Program-made: the position numbers and the translations under genes
Source: Morella rubra
Lineage: Eukaryota > Streptophyta > Magnoliopsida > Fagales > Myricaceae
DNA length: 64,000 nucleotides
Direction of reading: 5' to 3'
NCBI GenBank assembly: GCA_003952965.2
Contig: CM025852.1
Location: forward strand, 4,866,840 to 4,930,839
In this document: one piece after another, positions 1 to 12,898 of the stretch
How the letters are laid out: every line of letters starts with the position of its first letter
How positions within the stretch are numbered: the stretch's first letter is position 1
Notes under the pieces: model-generated
Told to the model about the DNA's origin: nothing
Database searches by the model: none
Seen by the model: the letters and a program-made list of their open reading frames with translations, nothing else

Positions 1-379
1 CATCCAATATGGGGAAATTTTGAACGCAGTGAGCATCCTTATTGTAAAGAGGGAAGCATTTCAAATACCTGCTTCTCATCAAATTAGTTAGTGTATTGGA
101 AGGTTCTGAAAGCACTGGGTAAAGAAAAAGGGGTTCATGGCTGAGTGATTATTCATGTTTCGAAGCATGAATTTTGGAGAACAATCAATTATAATTGAAG
201 GGAAACAAAGTGAAGGAATCCTAAGTACTGATAAGGTTCCGAAACGAATACACCAAAGGTCAGATCAAAAATCATGTCCCACTGCCAAAATCTGAAAATG
301 CTTGGGGCTTGTCAAATTCAACGTCAGGGTATTTTGCAAATTGAGTAATGAAGTAAATGTTTTTTTTTTCTTGTTGCAG

Positions 380-3300
380 GAATCACTCAGATTTCACAAC
401 GTTGTCTACAACGTCAGTTTTACCTGTAGACTTAAATGTATTCATACTCAGGGTAAGGCTCAGAGCACTTTTACATCAAGTCTTTGAAATTTGTGACTGA
501 TGAGCTTGAGTGACCAAATGGTAGTTGTTGATCCAGATGGAACTAGACATTGCCGCCTTAGCAAAAGTTACAGGAGATAAAAGCACTGCAGAGCACTTCT
601 TGAAAGCTTCACAAGACAGAGTGACGGCAATAAAATCTATTTTCTGGAATTCGAACAAGGGACAATGGCTTGATTACTGGCTCAGTGATAGCACATGCCA
701 GGTAGTGTCTTTATGCAAAAGTTTGTGGTGTCTGACCGTTAATAGTCCTTCAGCAGTTCTCCTGATTGTTCGCTTTGATTCCTTTAGGAACCTCAAACTT
801 GGGAAGCTTGTAACCAGAATCAGAATGTATATGCTTCAAATTTTGTTCCTTTGTGGATCGAGTCATTCTACTCAGGTTTGTGACTCTTATTGTTCACCAG
901 GACTACAATTACAAATGGACCAAATAGTGTGACTGGCTGTTCAAACATAGCCAATAAGGCTCTGGTTGAGGACCTGGTTTATGTTTTATGTGCAAGCTTG
1001 GGCTCCAAACAAGCAGGGGCGACTCAATACAAACGAAGCCTAGGCAAAAATTCATAATGAGGCCTTTTTAATTTTGGCACAATTATTAATTAACATGTTA
1101 AATATAAATGAAACAATTTGTATTAAATCAGTTTCCTTACTTTATGAATTCTAATATTTATAGAACATTTTCTGAACTTCTTAGCGTTTAAAATATTTTT
1201 TTATGTTAAATTCTCCACCAATCTCTCTTTTGCATCATTTTTTCATACAAAGACATTATATACCATGGCTTGTTTTTTTTTTTTTTAATCTCGAGTGATT
1301 TGAAATCTTAATCATTTAATCCAAGGAACTTAATAGCGTCTATCATGTAATCATTTTTACATTAGGAGTGGAATGTTTTATGCAAAGTTCACCATATTAT
1401 TTCAATTAAATGAACTCTCTAAAATTTTTCACTTTTAAAGAAGAATTGTTTCCATATAAAGTAATGGAAAATACAATACATTTGAAACTTTAGTTGCGGA
1501 TTGCTTTTACAACATGTTCTAGTTTGTGCTGCATGTTCTTAATACTTAGAATGCTTTTGTTGTGTACATATATGAAGATACTTCCCTGGTGGAGAAAGTC
1601 GTGAAAAGCTTCCAAAGTTCAGGCCTACTTTGTGCTGCTGGGATTGCAACTTCTTTGACAAATTCAGGACAACAATGGTTAGTAACCAGTGTAAAATTCA
1701 CACTGTTTAGATCTTTACGCTGAACAAATCTAGGACAGAATCTATGTGCATTAGAAATGAGTGGAGGAAAGAAACAGGGAACAAAAAGGAAATTATGTAG
1801 CTTTCCCGCCACCAAAAAGTTTCAAAAATAAATTCCTGTTTCCTAAAGCAGACATGAATCTATCATATATTAGGCCGAGTTTATCACCATCTTTTATATG
1901 GTCCTATGGAACGTTTATCCATTTGTATTGACCTTCTTTATTGAATTCTGTTTTTTCTTTTCTCTCTTTCTTTGTTTTTGGCTGATTTAAGAAAAGATGG
2001 CCAAAGGTGATCATTGCTGTATGGTACTAAGTTGCTGAACCAAAGAATCTTGTATGAGTGAAAATTATTAGTGTCATGAAAGGTGGTATGGAATGTTTAC
2101 TTGTTTGTATTTGTTTTTTATATGGCATCTATTTATTGCAAATTCATCCAAGTGGAAATCTTCTATATACATCACCAAGTTTCCCAAAGCGGACATGAAT
2201 CTTCATATATTAGGCCGAGTTTATCACCATCTTTTATATGGTCCTATGGAACGTTTATCCATTTGTATTGACCTTCTTTATTGAATTCTGTTTTTTCTTT
2301 TCTCTCTTTCTTTGTTTTTGGCTGATTTAAGAAAAGATGGCCAAAGGTGATCATTGCTGATATGGTACTAAGTAATGCTGAACCAAAGAATCTTGTATGA
2401 GTGAAAATTATTAGTGTCATGAAAAAGATGCACCTTGTATATCTCATTAAACGTAAAGTTTTTCTCTTGAAGTTTAATATATAGCCATGTAATTCTTCTT
2501 GTTGGTTTATTTGGACAAATATACAAGAATAGCAGGATCTTATACACTCCTTTGAAAGTTTTTTAGATATGTACACTCAGGAGTAAATTGCTGAAAATCT
2601 TTAGCATATAAATACCAATAAATGATTGTTATCTATATTACTGTCCCACTCCCATAGGAGGAGGAAATATGGAAATTTTTCCTAGATATTGATATTCACG
2701 ACCGGATATATTTTTGTACACCTTTTTTCAGTTACAAGTTGTTATTCCCATATCAGAGTTTCGTAACTCTTTTCGTTTGCTATAATATTGGAACGTTTTA
2801 TTCCCATTGGTCTGGTCTCCTCAAGAGAAATATCTGTCTCTGCCACTTATTGGAGAAGAGAGAAGAGGAAGAGAAAGGGGGGGGGGGGGGGGGTTAAGGA
2901 GGTTCTGTGTAGGGGAAAGATTTGCATACTACAGTAAGTTTTTCTTTGACTTGGTAATCTATGCTTATGTAAAAACTGTACAACAGGGACTTTCCAAATG
3001 GTTGGGCCCCTCTTCAACACATGATAGTTGAAGGTCTAGCTAGATCTGGATCAAAGGAAGCAAGGTCAGTGGCCGAAGACATTGCTGTGAGGTGGATCAG
3101 AACCAACTATGCTACCTACTAGAAAACTGGGGCAATGCATGAAAAATTTGATGTGCAGAAGTGTGGAGAATTTGGGGGTGGTGGTAATTTTGTTTCCCAG
3201 GTATGTGTTAAACTCTTTTTGGAAGTATATCTACTTTGATGCCATTGTTTGCTACAATGGATATTCCTATTACATAATAATCAATCGAACTGTTTCTCCT

Positions 3301-3422
3301 TACTGATCTAAATGTTCATTCTGTATGTGGCAATGCAGACTGGTTTCGGGTGGTCAAATGGAGTTGTTTTGGCTTTTCTCGAGGAGTTTGGATGGCCTCA
3401 AGATCGGACAATTCATTGCTGA
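380..3422 (+). CDS. TRE1: Neutral trehalase, 3' exons only, with in-frame TAG (possible pseudogene)
   Basis: Encodes the C-terminal part of alpha,alpha-trehalase (GH37, EC 3.2.1.28), which hydrolyses trehalose to two glucoses; plant forms are usually membrane-anchored and face the apoplast. Exons read by splice signals and homology: 380-452, 537-701, 788-875, 1578-1677, 2987-3200, 3339-3422. Phases join cleanly. Recognisable pieces are SDFTTLSTTSVLPVDLN, MELDIAALAK, GQWLDYWL, the trehalase signature QWDFPNGWAP (across the 1677/2987 junction), MHEKFDV, the GGGG loop and TGFGWSNGV. The upstream catalytic exons are not in bases 1-379, so the gene starts outside the window. Oddity: codon 3120-3122 is TAG where relatives have Lys (Tyr-Lys-Lys-Thr-Gly); a protein stopping there loses 53 residues, including the EK(Y/F)D segment that carries the general-base Glu in the family. 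The final natural stop is TGA at 3420-3422. Either a null allele/pseudogene or a sequence error. Confidence 0.85.
876..1577. other. Trehalase intron with repeat-like sequence
   Basis: A 702-bp AT-rich intron between trehalase exons 788-875 and 1578-1677. Around 985-1075 there is a stretch (gggctccaaac ... gcgactcaa ... gaggcc) resembling the GC-rich end of a small dispersed element; a similar 'gcgagt...gactcaagg' style sequence recurs near 57025-57060. No coding potential seen. Confidence 0.4.
1840..2425. repeat. Direct duplication inside a trehalase intron
   Basis: Bases 1840-2081 and 2181-2425 are near-identical direct copies about 342 bp apart. Both contain the runs 'taggccgagtttatcaccat', 'ggtcctatggaacgtttatc' and 'gaaaagatggccaaaggtga'. 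The second copy differs by a few substitutions and small insertions (for example 'gctgatatggtactaagtaatgctg' region versus the shorter first copy). The duplicates lie wholly in the 1678-2986 intron, so they do not change the coding frame. Confidence 0.9.
2877..2893. repeat. Poly-G run of 17
   Basis: An uninterrupted run of 17 G preceded by a purine-rich AGAGAAGAGGAAGAGAAA tract, inside the 1678-2986 trehalase intron about 95 bp before the next exon. Such runs can form G-quadruplexes and are also prone to sequencing-length error. Confidence 0.8.
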
Positions 3423-6400
3423 TGATCCCGGCGATAAAATCATACTAAATTTATTCTTCTTAGTACTCTTGAAACTGAAGATATATGCATTGGTAATAAG
3501 GAAACAGAACAGAATTCCCGAAACTTAATTAATGAGATTTCAGATTCTACCTGAGCTTCATTAGCGGTGGAAAATTTTCAAGCTCACGACTTCACACATA
3601 TTATCAGTAAATTTTTTTTTTTTCAGTTGATTCCAATTAACCTGCTGCTAGTTTCTTGTGCTAATATTTCTCAAATTTCATACGACTTATCAATTGAGCC
3701 GAGAGGACCTACTCACTTGCAGAGATTTTTATGAGAGAAGGTTGTGAAAGGTAAAATTTGCTTTGTTTAGAATCTCTTTTAGCTTGAATGAGAATATCCT
3801 AGGAAATGCTTGGCAAACTTCCCTCGTTTTTATGTCGAAGCTCAATTACATATACTCTGAAACATCAAATAGGAATACTTCATCATCATCAACTACAGAC
3901 ATATTTATATTTATACTGCTATCAAAAATAGACCATGATTTTAAATAGTTTGTCTTCTCCCCCTCTGTTTTATTCATATTGCATATTGTTTATATATTAT
4001 AATTATATTAGAGCCACTTTATTTTGGCCTATTTTGTTTCTCTTCTTTGTCCTCATCCCTTTTCCGCATCATTGCTTTGGATTCTTATGCGCTGCCATCA
4101 GATATGCCATTCAAATCTTTTTCTAAAGCAATTATATTATCAAATCTAGGCTCACAAGATGTTGATGTGGGTAATGGTGGAATGCTTTGTGCTCTCACAC
4201 GCTGCATTTTGTGACTACAGATCAACAACTTTTGAAACCCTTAAAAGATCCGTAGACTGTAGTATTTTAGGTTGGCCCCACCCCACCCACTCAATTTTCT
4301 GTCAAAAAAAAATGAAACCCCAGGAATTATTATATGCTGTACCTGTAGGAGGCAGCAGAGATTGAAGACCAATGCCACATATGGTATCACCCAAGTTGGA
4401 TGTATGTTTGTTCTGTTCAAAGGAACATTGAACCAGATTTATATGATCCTATTACTTGAGAGATACATGAGGTGGGCCTTAGTTTACGATTCTTTTCTTT
4501 TTTAATAAAAAAATTATCGGCCTTAATTTATGATTTTAATCGTGGGTCTAAATGGATTTCAATCATAGCGCACTTGTCAAATTGGCCTCGCCACAAAAAT
4601 CACCTTTTCCAATCAAATTTTTCTAGAGCCTTTCGCGAGGAATGCCCAATATACTTGTCCTATGTTTTAGAACATTCTTTATTTACCTTAAATTAATTAC
4701 TTTCCCAAGTTATTCTTATCAAGAAGAACCCTTTATCCTCTAGAAGATATTGTGCAAAAGCTTCATAGAATATAAAATATAGAATTGTACAGTATAATTC
4801 GGAGAGAGATAGATATAGTAGATAAACCTTATATCATTTAATGTTGCTCATGTACATTTTTGGACAGCATGAGCCCTATAATGAGGTCCACCTGTTATGT
4901 CTATTTTTCTCCGAATTGCACCTTATAATCTTAAAATTTGGAGATAAATATACACAATAAGTGGATATTACATTATTTAATGTTGGTATAGGCCTTATAT
5001 GAGGTTTACATATTGTATCTATCTCAATTAATTTAGACCAAGATTCTTATCCATTGTCTTTATTCTTCTTTTTCTTTTCATCATCATGGTCATCATTATT
5101 ACTTATCTTCTATTTAGGACTAGTTTGCTTGTTTATTTTGGTTTCTTCTGTATTCATCAAAATAATGAAATTAAGATTTAGGATCCAATTAGTAAAGAGA
5201 TCTCTCTTGGATTAGCTACAGAAGCATCACCTGATGAGATCAGTTTTGATTCCCCAATAATATCTAGAGCTGGTGGAGTTAGTTGCCCAATACCTAAACA
5301 AGTTTTTGGCAACATCTTTGCTAATGAACTGACAAAAGAGTAAACAATAATCAATTCAGGCCAAATTGCATATTAGCTATTCATAGTCCAATCCAATTGC
5401 ATCTTTTATGGTCCCGTTAGCTGCGCAAAAGATATATATCGGTCCTGCTTGGTGGGTAGTGGTGGGTTACTGATAGATCCCTCTCTTTCTCTAAGCAATT
5501 GCCAGATCCTCCTTCTGATGATTAAGACCATTCTCTTAAAAGCCTATAATGCTGCGAGATTAGCATGCTTCCTTAATTTGTTTTATGTGAGAAATTATTA
5601 ACTATGTGCCCAATGGAATAACAGAAGGAAGCTGCTTCACTCAGGAGCACATTGAGGCTTTCTTTATTGTTACTTTTGCCCATTTCTCTCTATGTACTAG
5701 ACTAAGATCATTTACAATTTTCTATCTAAATTAGACTATACAATTCGGAGAGCAATAGACACGACAGGTGGACTCCACTTAAGGCTCATATTATCTAAAC
5801 TTTATCCGAACAATATTAAATAATATAGAATCTACCTATCGAGTACAAAATTGAGATTGAGAATATTCTTGTCTGTATTTGAGAGGCTTTCTTTGTCTTC
5901 TGTGTCTTCTCATCTCAAAAGAATTAATTCATTTGGGTGGAGGGAATGCAACTTTTCGGTCCATATAAAAAAATTGTATGGCGGTTTCAAGACTGCTTTC
6001 TTTTGCAGCTAAAGTGTGATAATGTGAGGTTGACAACCTTATTTTTTAGGAAAAGCATTAACAAAATGCCATTCCTAGGTATGTATTAACGGTAGAGACA
6101 CTCAATCAAGGAGGTGGGGAGAGGATTAATCTCATCAATCCTGTAATAATTTAGACTTGAGGATTGGAATCCCTAAACCCTAATTTTGGGGATAGGGCCC
6201 GCCCCTGCAAGAAAAGAGTGGCAATCATTGAAGAAACCCTGCTATTCAAATCACACCATTTGTATTGTCTATTAACAGAAAGGGTTTTTAAAACATGGAT
6301 CTGGGAATGGGTTGTGGATAGTATGACTAGACGTTCAAATATGCATTATATTATAACTAAGCCTTGTGGGATTCGCTTCTCTCTCAGTGCTTCACATTAG

Positions 6401-6649
6401 TCAAAGATGGTTGGCGAACAAAACACCCAAATGAGAGCAAAAGAGATTGTTTTGATTAATATACTGGTGTACAAAATCCAAAGATTGATACGGTGGTGTG
6501 TATCATATATTGGAGACAAAATTAAAATGAAAGTACTTTAAGCTACAAGGTCTATCTAAGGACGTCTATTAGCTAGACTTTTAATTTTAACTTGCCCACT
6601 ACCCATTTGATTAAAGTCTTAATTAACAGTATTAGTTAAAAGTACTAAC
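3423..6649. other. AT-rich spacer downstream of trehalase
   Basis: No gene is supported. The short open frames have no recognisable motifs or codon structure. An imperfect inverted-repeat element lies at about 4785-4925, with 'aattcggagagagatagata' at one end and its complement-like 'tctatttttctccgaatt' at the other; related sequence recurs at about 5738-5870, 11085-11150 and 16680-16765, which indicates a dispersed MITE family. Confidence 0.6.
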
Positions 6650-6947
6650 AACTCTTTGTTCTCAAGCAATTTTCCCTGGTGGCACCACATGTAACACGCA
6701 TATATAGGACTGAGTGACCTAAGCTTGCTAAAGTGGATCAAAACGGGGACACAACTCTTTGTTCTCAAGCAATTTTCCCTGGTGACACCACATGTAACAC
6801 GCATATATAGGACTGAGTGACCTAAGCTTGCTAAAGTGGATCAAAACTGGGTCAAAACTCTTTGTTCTCAAGCAATTTTCCCTGGTGAAAACACATGTAA
6901 CACACATATATAGGACTGAGTGACCTAAGCTTGCTAAAGTGGGTCCA
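6650..6947. repeat. Tandem repeat, 3 copies of 103 bp
   Basis: Three head-to-tail copies start at 6650, 6753 and 6856, each opening with 'aactctttgttctcaagc' and containing 'catatataggactgagtgac' and 'ctaagcttgctaaagtgg'. The spacing is 103 bp both times. Copies 1 and 2 differ at only a few bases; copy 3 has 'gtgaaaacacatg' where the others have 'gtggcacc/gtgacacc'. No coding frame is conserved through all three. Confidence 0.92.
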
Positions 6948-9900
6948 ACCCCCCCTCCCTTTCTTCCTTGTACCGATTGTTTTCAATAGGCTGTAGTCCA
7001 ACTTAAAGGCAACATCATGGACATTAAACTTTCAAAACCCTTGGTGAACTCAAGAAATGCTTCATGTCTTGGACTATTCTTTTCACTTTACCGAGCCATG
7101 TGTCAAGGGCACATTAGATGGAGAAAATGGGTCTGTGTTGTTTTGAATTCAAAGGACTATAATCATCCATGTCAGCTGGTGAATGATTTGGTAAGTTCTT
7201 CTCGGTATACCTGAAAATACACTTGTAGTGCTGCATTTTCTTTGTATTTCCTTCCCTAATTGTACATGCACCTTATGGTGCGCCTTTAGTGCTTCCAAAC
7301 AAGTAAAGTGTGCTAATTGATTGATTCCCTCTTCCCCCTTTCTTTATTGTACAAGTTGGTTGAATATTCAATATCCAACCCTTTGAATAGCCCAAGAAAC
7401 TAATTAAAGCCTCTGCTTTTCCCCACCCTTTTTTTTGTTGTACTCAGAACGAAAAGGTGGTGAAATGTATATAGATAGATCGTGGAGGATGCGTATTTCA
7501 CAAGGTCGTTGGTCCAAAAAATTTGCTCTGTTTTGTACTTTTTGGATTAGACATAAAAGACAAGAGCCTTTGTACGTGCTTTTTTTTTTTTTTTTTTTGT
7601 TCTTGGCGAAGGCAAAGATTAGAGCCTCTGCTTACTTGTGGAGAGATCCATTTGAATTAGATCTCTTATAAACGAAACTATATCTTATGTGTTGAGCTTT
7701 TGTTCTACGAGGATATATAAAAGACAAGTATAACGAAAGGCAAGTAAATTAAGGACCCAAAATAAAGAAGTTTCGTTCTTTACAGATCCAAAGCAACAAG
7801 ATAAGCAAATGACAGAAAACGGTAGAAAAAGACTGGCGAAGTGTCAGCGTGAGAAGGATAAGACCACTTTTCGTGCCCCCTTTACAGTGGAAGGCTAAAG
7901 AACAAAATAGAAGACCAGAGAGAGACACACAAATTTGGAGGGCCAAGGTTTCTGAAAGTTACAGAGAAACTTTAAAGTAACAGAACAGAACAGATAAAAA
8001 GTTCTTTTTCTTTTGTTTAATTTGGACATGCAAGGGGATATGTTGAAGGATTGCAGGGTCAGGATCTGAACCCCCCATGTACTTCCTCGAGTTCTTGTCT
8101 GGCGGAATCTTAAGGTTAGGTCTCTAATATCTTCCCCACCATGTGCTGCTTAGAAAGAAAATCTGAGGCATCCCGCATCCATGCATATTGTACTTTCGAT
8201 TCACAGAGTGCTTAATAGTTTATATATTAATCCAAGATTCTAGTAGCACATATTTTCTTGGAGCCACCAAGAAGCTTCTTAGCCTAGTGATTAACTTTGA
8301 AGTTCAGAGACTGATGAAACGAACAGAAGCATGCAAGTTAGAATTAGGAGGTGTAAGCATTGGTAATCTCTTTGTTAAGCAGATCAGATTTCAGAGGACA
8401 GAAACGTGGGGACATGTGTTAGCACCAGGTTGGAGGAGTAGGGCTGTGAAGAAACCAAGAAGCAATCGGATCAAATCTATATATAAATATAATAAACATG
8501 CAGTGGTGGAAGAAGGAATATGACATCACAAGCCGCGGTCCCCTCCTCCTCTGTGGGCACGAGTACTACTGTACAAGTGCTTAAAAAAGCTAGCTGAAAT
8601 TTCGTGACTTCTTTTTTCTTCTTCTCCTTTATATCAAATTTTACTTTTTGGATCAATAAAGTCCCTCCCCACCTTTCCCCAAACTATTTCAGATTACGAC
8701 AACCAACGTGCTCTCTGAACTCTCGTATTCACCTCCAAAACTTCTATGCTCCCCACCCACCTTTATATTTTCTGTCCAGATTTGCAGGAACTACTCTGCA
8801 TTAAGGTATGTGGGTTTGATTTGTACTGTGGCATCAATAGAACTCTACCGTTCGATTCGTTAGTTGCAAACATCGTACACAAATCGGTCAATAAATGTGA
8901 TATCTCGAATCTCACTTGGAGTAGGGGAGTAAAAAGAATACGAGATGATCAAGTATTATATTGAGAATTTACAAGTTTAAATTTGACTTTATAACAATTT
9001 AAAGAGCTTCAAGAATAATATTTACGAGTTCTCTTTTGAAGTCAAAGCATAGACGTGCTTTTATTGGATCGTTACAACAAACTACGAATCAATGTTTGCT
9101 TTCTAGTAAGATCTTATGATTTAAATATGTAAAAAATAGGATAAGTGATACAATATTAATAGTTGAATTTTAATAATTTAATTACTCCATATGACAAATT
9201 TGATTGTTTGATGGTTTAAAATAATATTTGACCCATAGTTTAGGGTGCAAAAAGTGATATTTTACATTTTAAATACTTGAACTTGAATATGATTTGTCAT
9301 ATGGCCCCAAAAAAAGAATAACCTAACATTTTTTTTCACGAGGAAGGTAACTGTACAACGAGAAGAACGATATCATGCATATGACATGTTCATGCCAAAA
9401 CCAAGGACCCATCACTCAATTAATTTTTAGGTGAAAAAGGGAAAAAGAGGAGATAGATTGGAACCTCCTACCAAGTTGACATTTGACAATAGCAGCAGGT
9501 TCGTCTGTTATGAAGGATCTAGATAGCTTGAAGTAGAATGCATGTGAAGACTTACAAATCGTGACCTAACTTTATCTTTCTGTTTTCTAATTAGTTGTTC
9601 CGGTCAGCTTAGTATCTTGACTAATTTATAGGTACGTGCAGTTTTACCGTCTCACACAATTTAGATAATTAATAGGTTAAATTTTTTGGAAGTGATCCAA
9701 GCACCTATACATGTATCAGCATCCTTGCAAACTACTGATTTACCCAAAATTTCCCTCCTTTCCTAAATTTTAGTTTACAAATACAACTAATTTAAAAAAT
9801 TTGGTCAAAACAACAATGATAAAATAAAATTTAAACTAATATCTCTCTTCTCCATCAAATTATTTCTTTTTATTATAATAAATATAAAAAAATTTCGCTC

Positions 9901-12386
9901 AAATCATTTATCTTTTCATTTTTTTAACATCCTTATAAATTTTTATTTGTTTCACTACTTTATCACAAAATTCAAATCTTCTCAATTTTCACAATATTCT
10001 CTAATATTTTAAATGATTAAGTTTGCAAATGTGTGAGTAGTAATAAGATGTCTGTAAATATGACTCTTTATTTTTTAACTGTTCAAATATCACTTAAAAT
10101 TGTACAATTTTAAAGTGACGTTTGATTGTCAAAATATTAACATTTAAAATTTTGAATTTAATTAAAAAATTAAAAAATAATTTCTTATTTTTTATCAAAA
10201 TATTTTTTTTATTATAATTTTCACGAAGGTTCATAAACTATTTTTTATCCAACCCCATAAATGTCTGTTAAATTTTTAATACTTCACTAATATGTCCTTG
10301 ATTTTTCCTATTTTATAATGGCTTAGAAGGAAAAATCCTGGGGCTTGAACAAGAATAATTGACCGGGCAACCCTTTTTTTTTTTTCCCCGAGGAAATGCA
10401 AGATTCGAGGCCGTAGGCTTGACCGATCTGAAACACTTTGAACCGTCACGTGCGATTCCGATTTGACAATTCTGTACATCCCTCTCCTCGCCTTGAGACT
10501 CGTGCCCCCGTGACCCTGTCACTGTTCAATTTAACTAATCGCCGACTCGTCGCCGACCAACCAACCGGCGACAGACGCTAGCTGGACGATGACTCGAGAG
10601 TACCATCCGATCCGTTTAGCTTTTTTTCCTTGCGTTATAATATTATTATACGGCGTTTGTCTGTCCAATTTTTTTAGATTTAAAATTTTTATTATATTAA
10701 ATATATTTTATAAATTTTATATTTATATATATATATATTTTATATTTTTTATAAATTTTTAATATTTTAAAAATATTTTCTAAAATTTTGGTAAATAAAT
10801 GTCTCCTATAAGTTAGTGATCACGGAGTACTGGCCACATTTTGAGAGGATGATTTTCTTGGCCCTTTGGGTTTTGAGTGATGCAACCTAAAAGTTAGCGT
10901 TAATGCAGTGGTTAAACTTAAGATTATTCTTTTTTGGCTTTTGAGTAATGCAATGGTCACCAATGTACTTCTTTCAGCTCATATGACAAAATGTACTTTT
11001 CATAACTTTTAATTAAGCATATTTTCAAATTATAGTTTCCTATTAGTAAGAGAGACTAAAATCCTTTATAATTTTTTGTATATACAATTTAGAAAAAGAT
11101 AAATATACCTTGGACAACATGAGTTATACATAATGCAATTAGAACAAAAGATATAGAGATCTTGATATGCAGGAGTAGCATTGTGTTTAAATGGTTAAAT
11201 AACTTATTTGGACTGTAAAATGAGACGTGTAATTTCTCCATTAATTTTTTTTAATGAAACTGATGATAGTACTATTTTGATGTCCAAGAAAAACCTATGG
11301 ACCAAACTTCACTTAAAGGACTAAGAAGGTTATTAATCCATATTCAAAATAGAGCAACCACACTAGATAATTGGGATTTAGTTATGTGCTGTTTACTAAA
11401 TATAATTATAGATAAACAGTTATTGTTTTTTCATTCCAAAAATGTTACTTTTAAAACCAAAACATGACTATTTCAAATAGGTGACACTTTTTAAGAAAAG
11501 ATAATAATTATGACAAATGATGAATTCAAAGGTTGGATTTAACTATGGTTGATTCATTCGTTAATGTATTTCCCTATAGGTTGAGAAGACTCGTATCTAT
11601 GAGATCAAAAAATGTGCTGACACATGCAGGTAGACCTTAAACATTTGAACTATCTAATATCCAACCAACCCCCGGTCAATTAAGATATTAAAAAAGAAAT
11701 TAAATTTTTAGATGAGTATACTCAATCAATTTTATTTTATATCGGCAGATATACTTACCAACTATTTGCCTAAAAATATGGGAAATATGGAAAATTTTAG
11801 GAATTGAATAATTAAGCTAGCTAGAATCTTTCCACAAGACTTAAAATAGAAATAATAGTCTTTTCTATTCTGGGTCTCGCTTACAAAAAAAAGATATATA
11901 TCTATTCAGTTACTTTATAAAATGTTGGTAAAATAAAAATTTTAAGAATTTTGAGAGAAAATTTTGAAAATTTGAATGTTGATTAGAGTGTTTAAAAAAA
12001 TTAGTGAAAAAGTTAAAGAATGTTTGAGGGTAAAAATTATTTTTATTGGAGATTATTAAAAAGTAAAAAATGACAAGATTTGATGAAATATTTTTAATAA
12101 AAATTATAAGATTGATGCAAAAAATGGGTAAAAATTTTTTTTGAAAATTTTATTTTTAAAAAATAAAATTTTGATTCTACTAAACACTGATTTGACCAAA
12201 CTGGATACTCATCTGCGCATCTCTTCTAACCGATACAGGTCAAAAACTAAGTGGGTTTTAGCGGTATGGTGAAGCGGCGTTCTTGCAAAACACTAATTAA
12301 AGAGATGCCAGCCGATCAAACCCCTTATTTTTTTTTATCAGGTCTCCCGTCTTTTTCGACCCCCACCCCACCCCAATTACAATTTT
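6948..12386. other. Gene-poor, repeat-rich spacer
   Basis: No coding gene could be supported. Small open frames (for example 7017-7214 and 8188-8523) show no recognisable domain. AT content is extreme at 9700-10300 and 10670-10800. Sequence of the type 'aaaattttgaaaatttgaatgttg' at about 11940-12130 resembles dispersed AT-rich elements elsewhere in the window (16190, 30245, 47285, 53640). A short GC-richer patch at 10430-10620 has no ORF of note. Confidence 0.5.
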
Positions 12387-12536
12387 ATGTTTTTCTCACC
12401 GAAATGCCAAGAAAGTAATACTCGGTTTTCTCAATCTGTAAAACCCTTTGGATTAGCACCACTAATTACAGATAACAATAAATCAATCATGCATCAATTT
12501 TACCTCAATCAATCACTGAGAAGTATCTGGAGTACC

Positions 12537-12553
12537 CTCTCTCTCTCTCTCTC
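12537..12553. repeat. CT microsatellite upstream of the SDR gene
   Basis: A (CT)n tract about 350 bp upstream of the dehydrogenase start codon and just before a TATA-like sequence; pyrimidine patches of this kind are common in plant core promoters and 5' leaders. Confidence 0.7.
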
Positions 12554-12593
12554 CTCTTCCTCTCCCTCGTATTGGTTCTCCACCCAGCTGCAT

Positions 12594-12600
12594 TATAAAA
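12594..12600 (+). promoter_or_regulatory. Candidate TATA box of the SDR gene
   Basis: TATAAAA lies about 300 bp before the ATG at 12899, preceded by a CT-rich tract and an inverted CCAAT (attgg). Position and context fit a core promoter with a long 5' leader. Inferred from motif only. Confidence 0.45.
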
Positions 12601-12898
12601 TGCAACTGAAACCCAAACTTTCTTTCCCGTTACCCTCCTTCTCTTCTATACTGCAGTCTTTAATTAGTCCAGAACTCTTCCTCTTTGCATCCTCTCTCGC
12701 ATACAAGGAGCACACATATATAGGTACACAGTAAATGCAAAGCGGCGTAGGCTGAAAAGCCTGACACGGCTCGTAACTAGACCAGTCCCTATTACTGCAA
12801 CACGTACTTGGTCCTTGCCATAGTCGTCCAACAACCTGTTCACACACCAAGATCCTTGTTGGTGATCGTCACTAAGAAACCAGACAGGGGAAAGAAAA

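Noticed and set aside
1-379. An upstream trehalase exon in the first 379 bases
   Set aside because: The expected GWDFSTRWM-type segment is absent in all frames, so the preceding exon must lie outside the window or be deleted.
8188-8523. 111-codon frame in the trehalase-SDR spacer
   Set aside because: Neither domain nor splice support; a TATA-like AT run lies inside it, so coding function is unlikely.
12387-12734. 115-codon frame upstream of the SDR gene
   Set aside because: Overlaps the CT tract, TATA-like box and leader of the SDR gene; Ser/Leu low-complexity translation.
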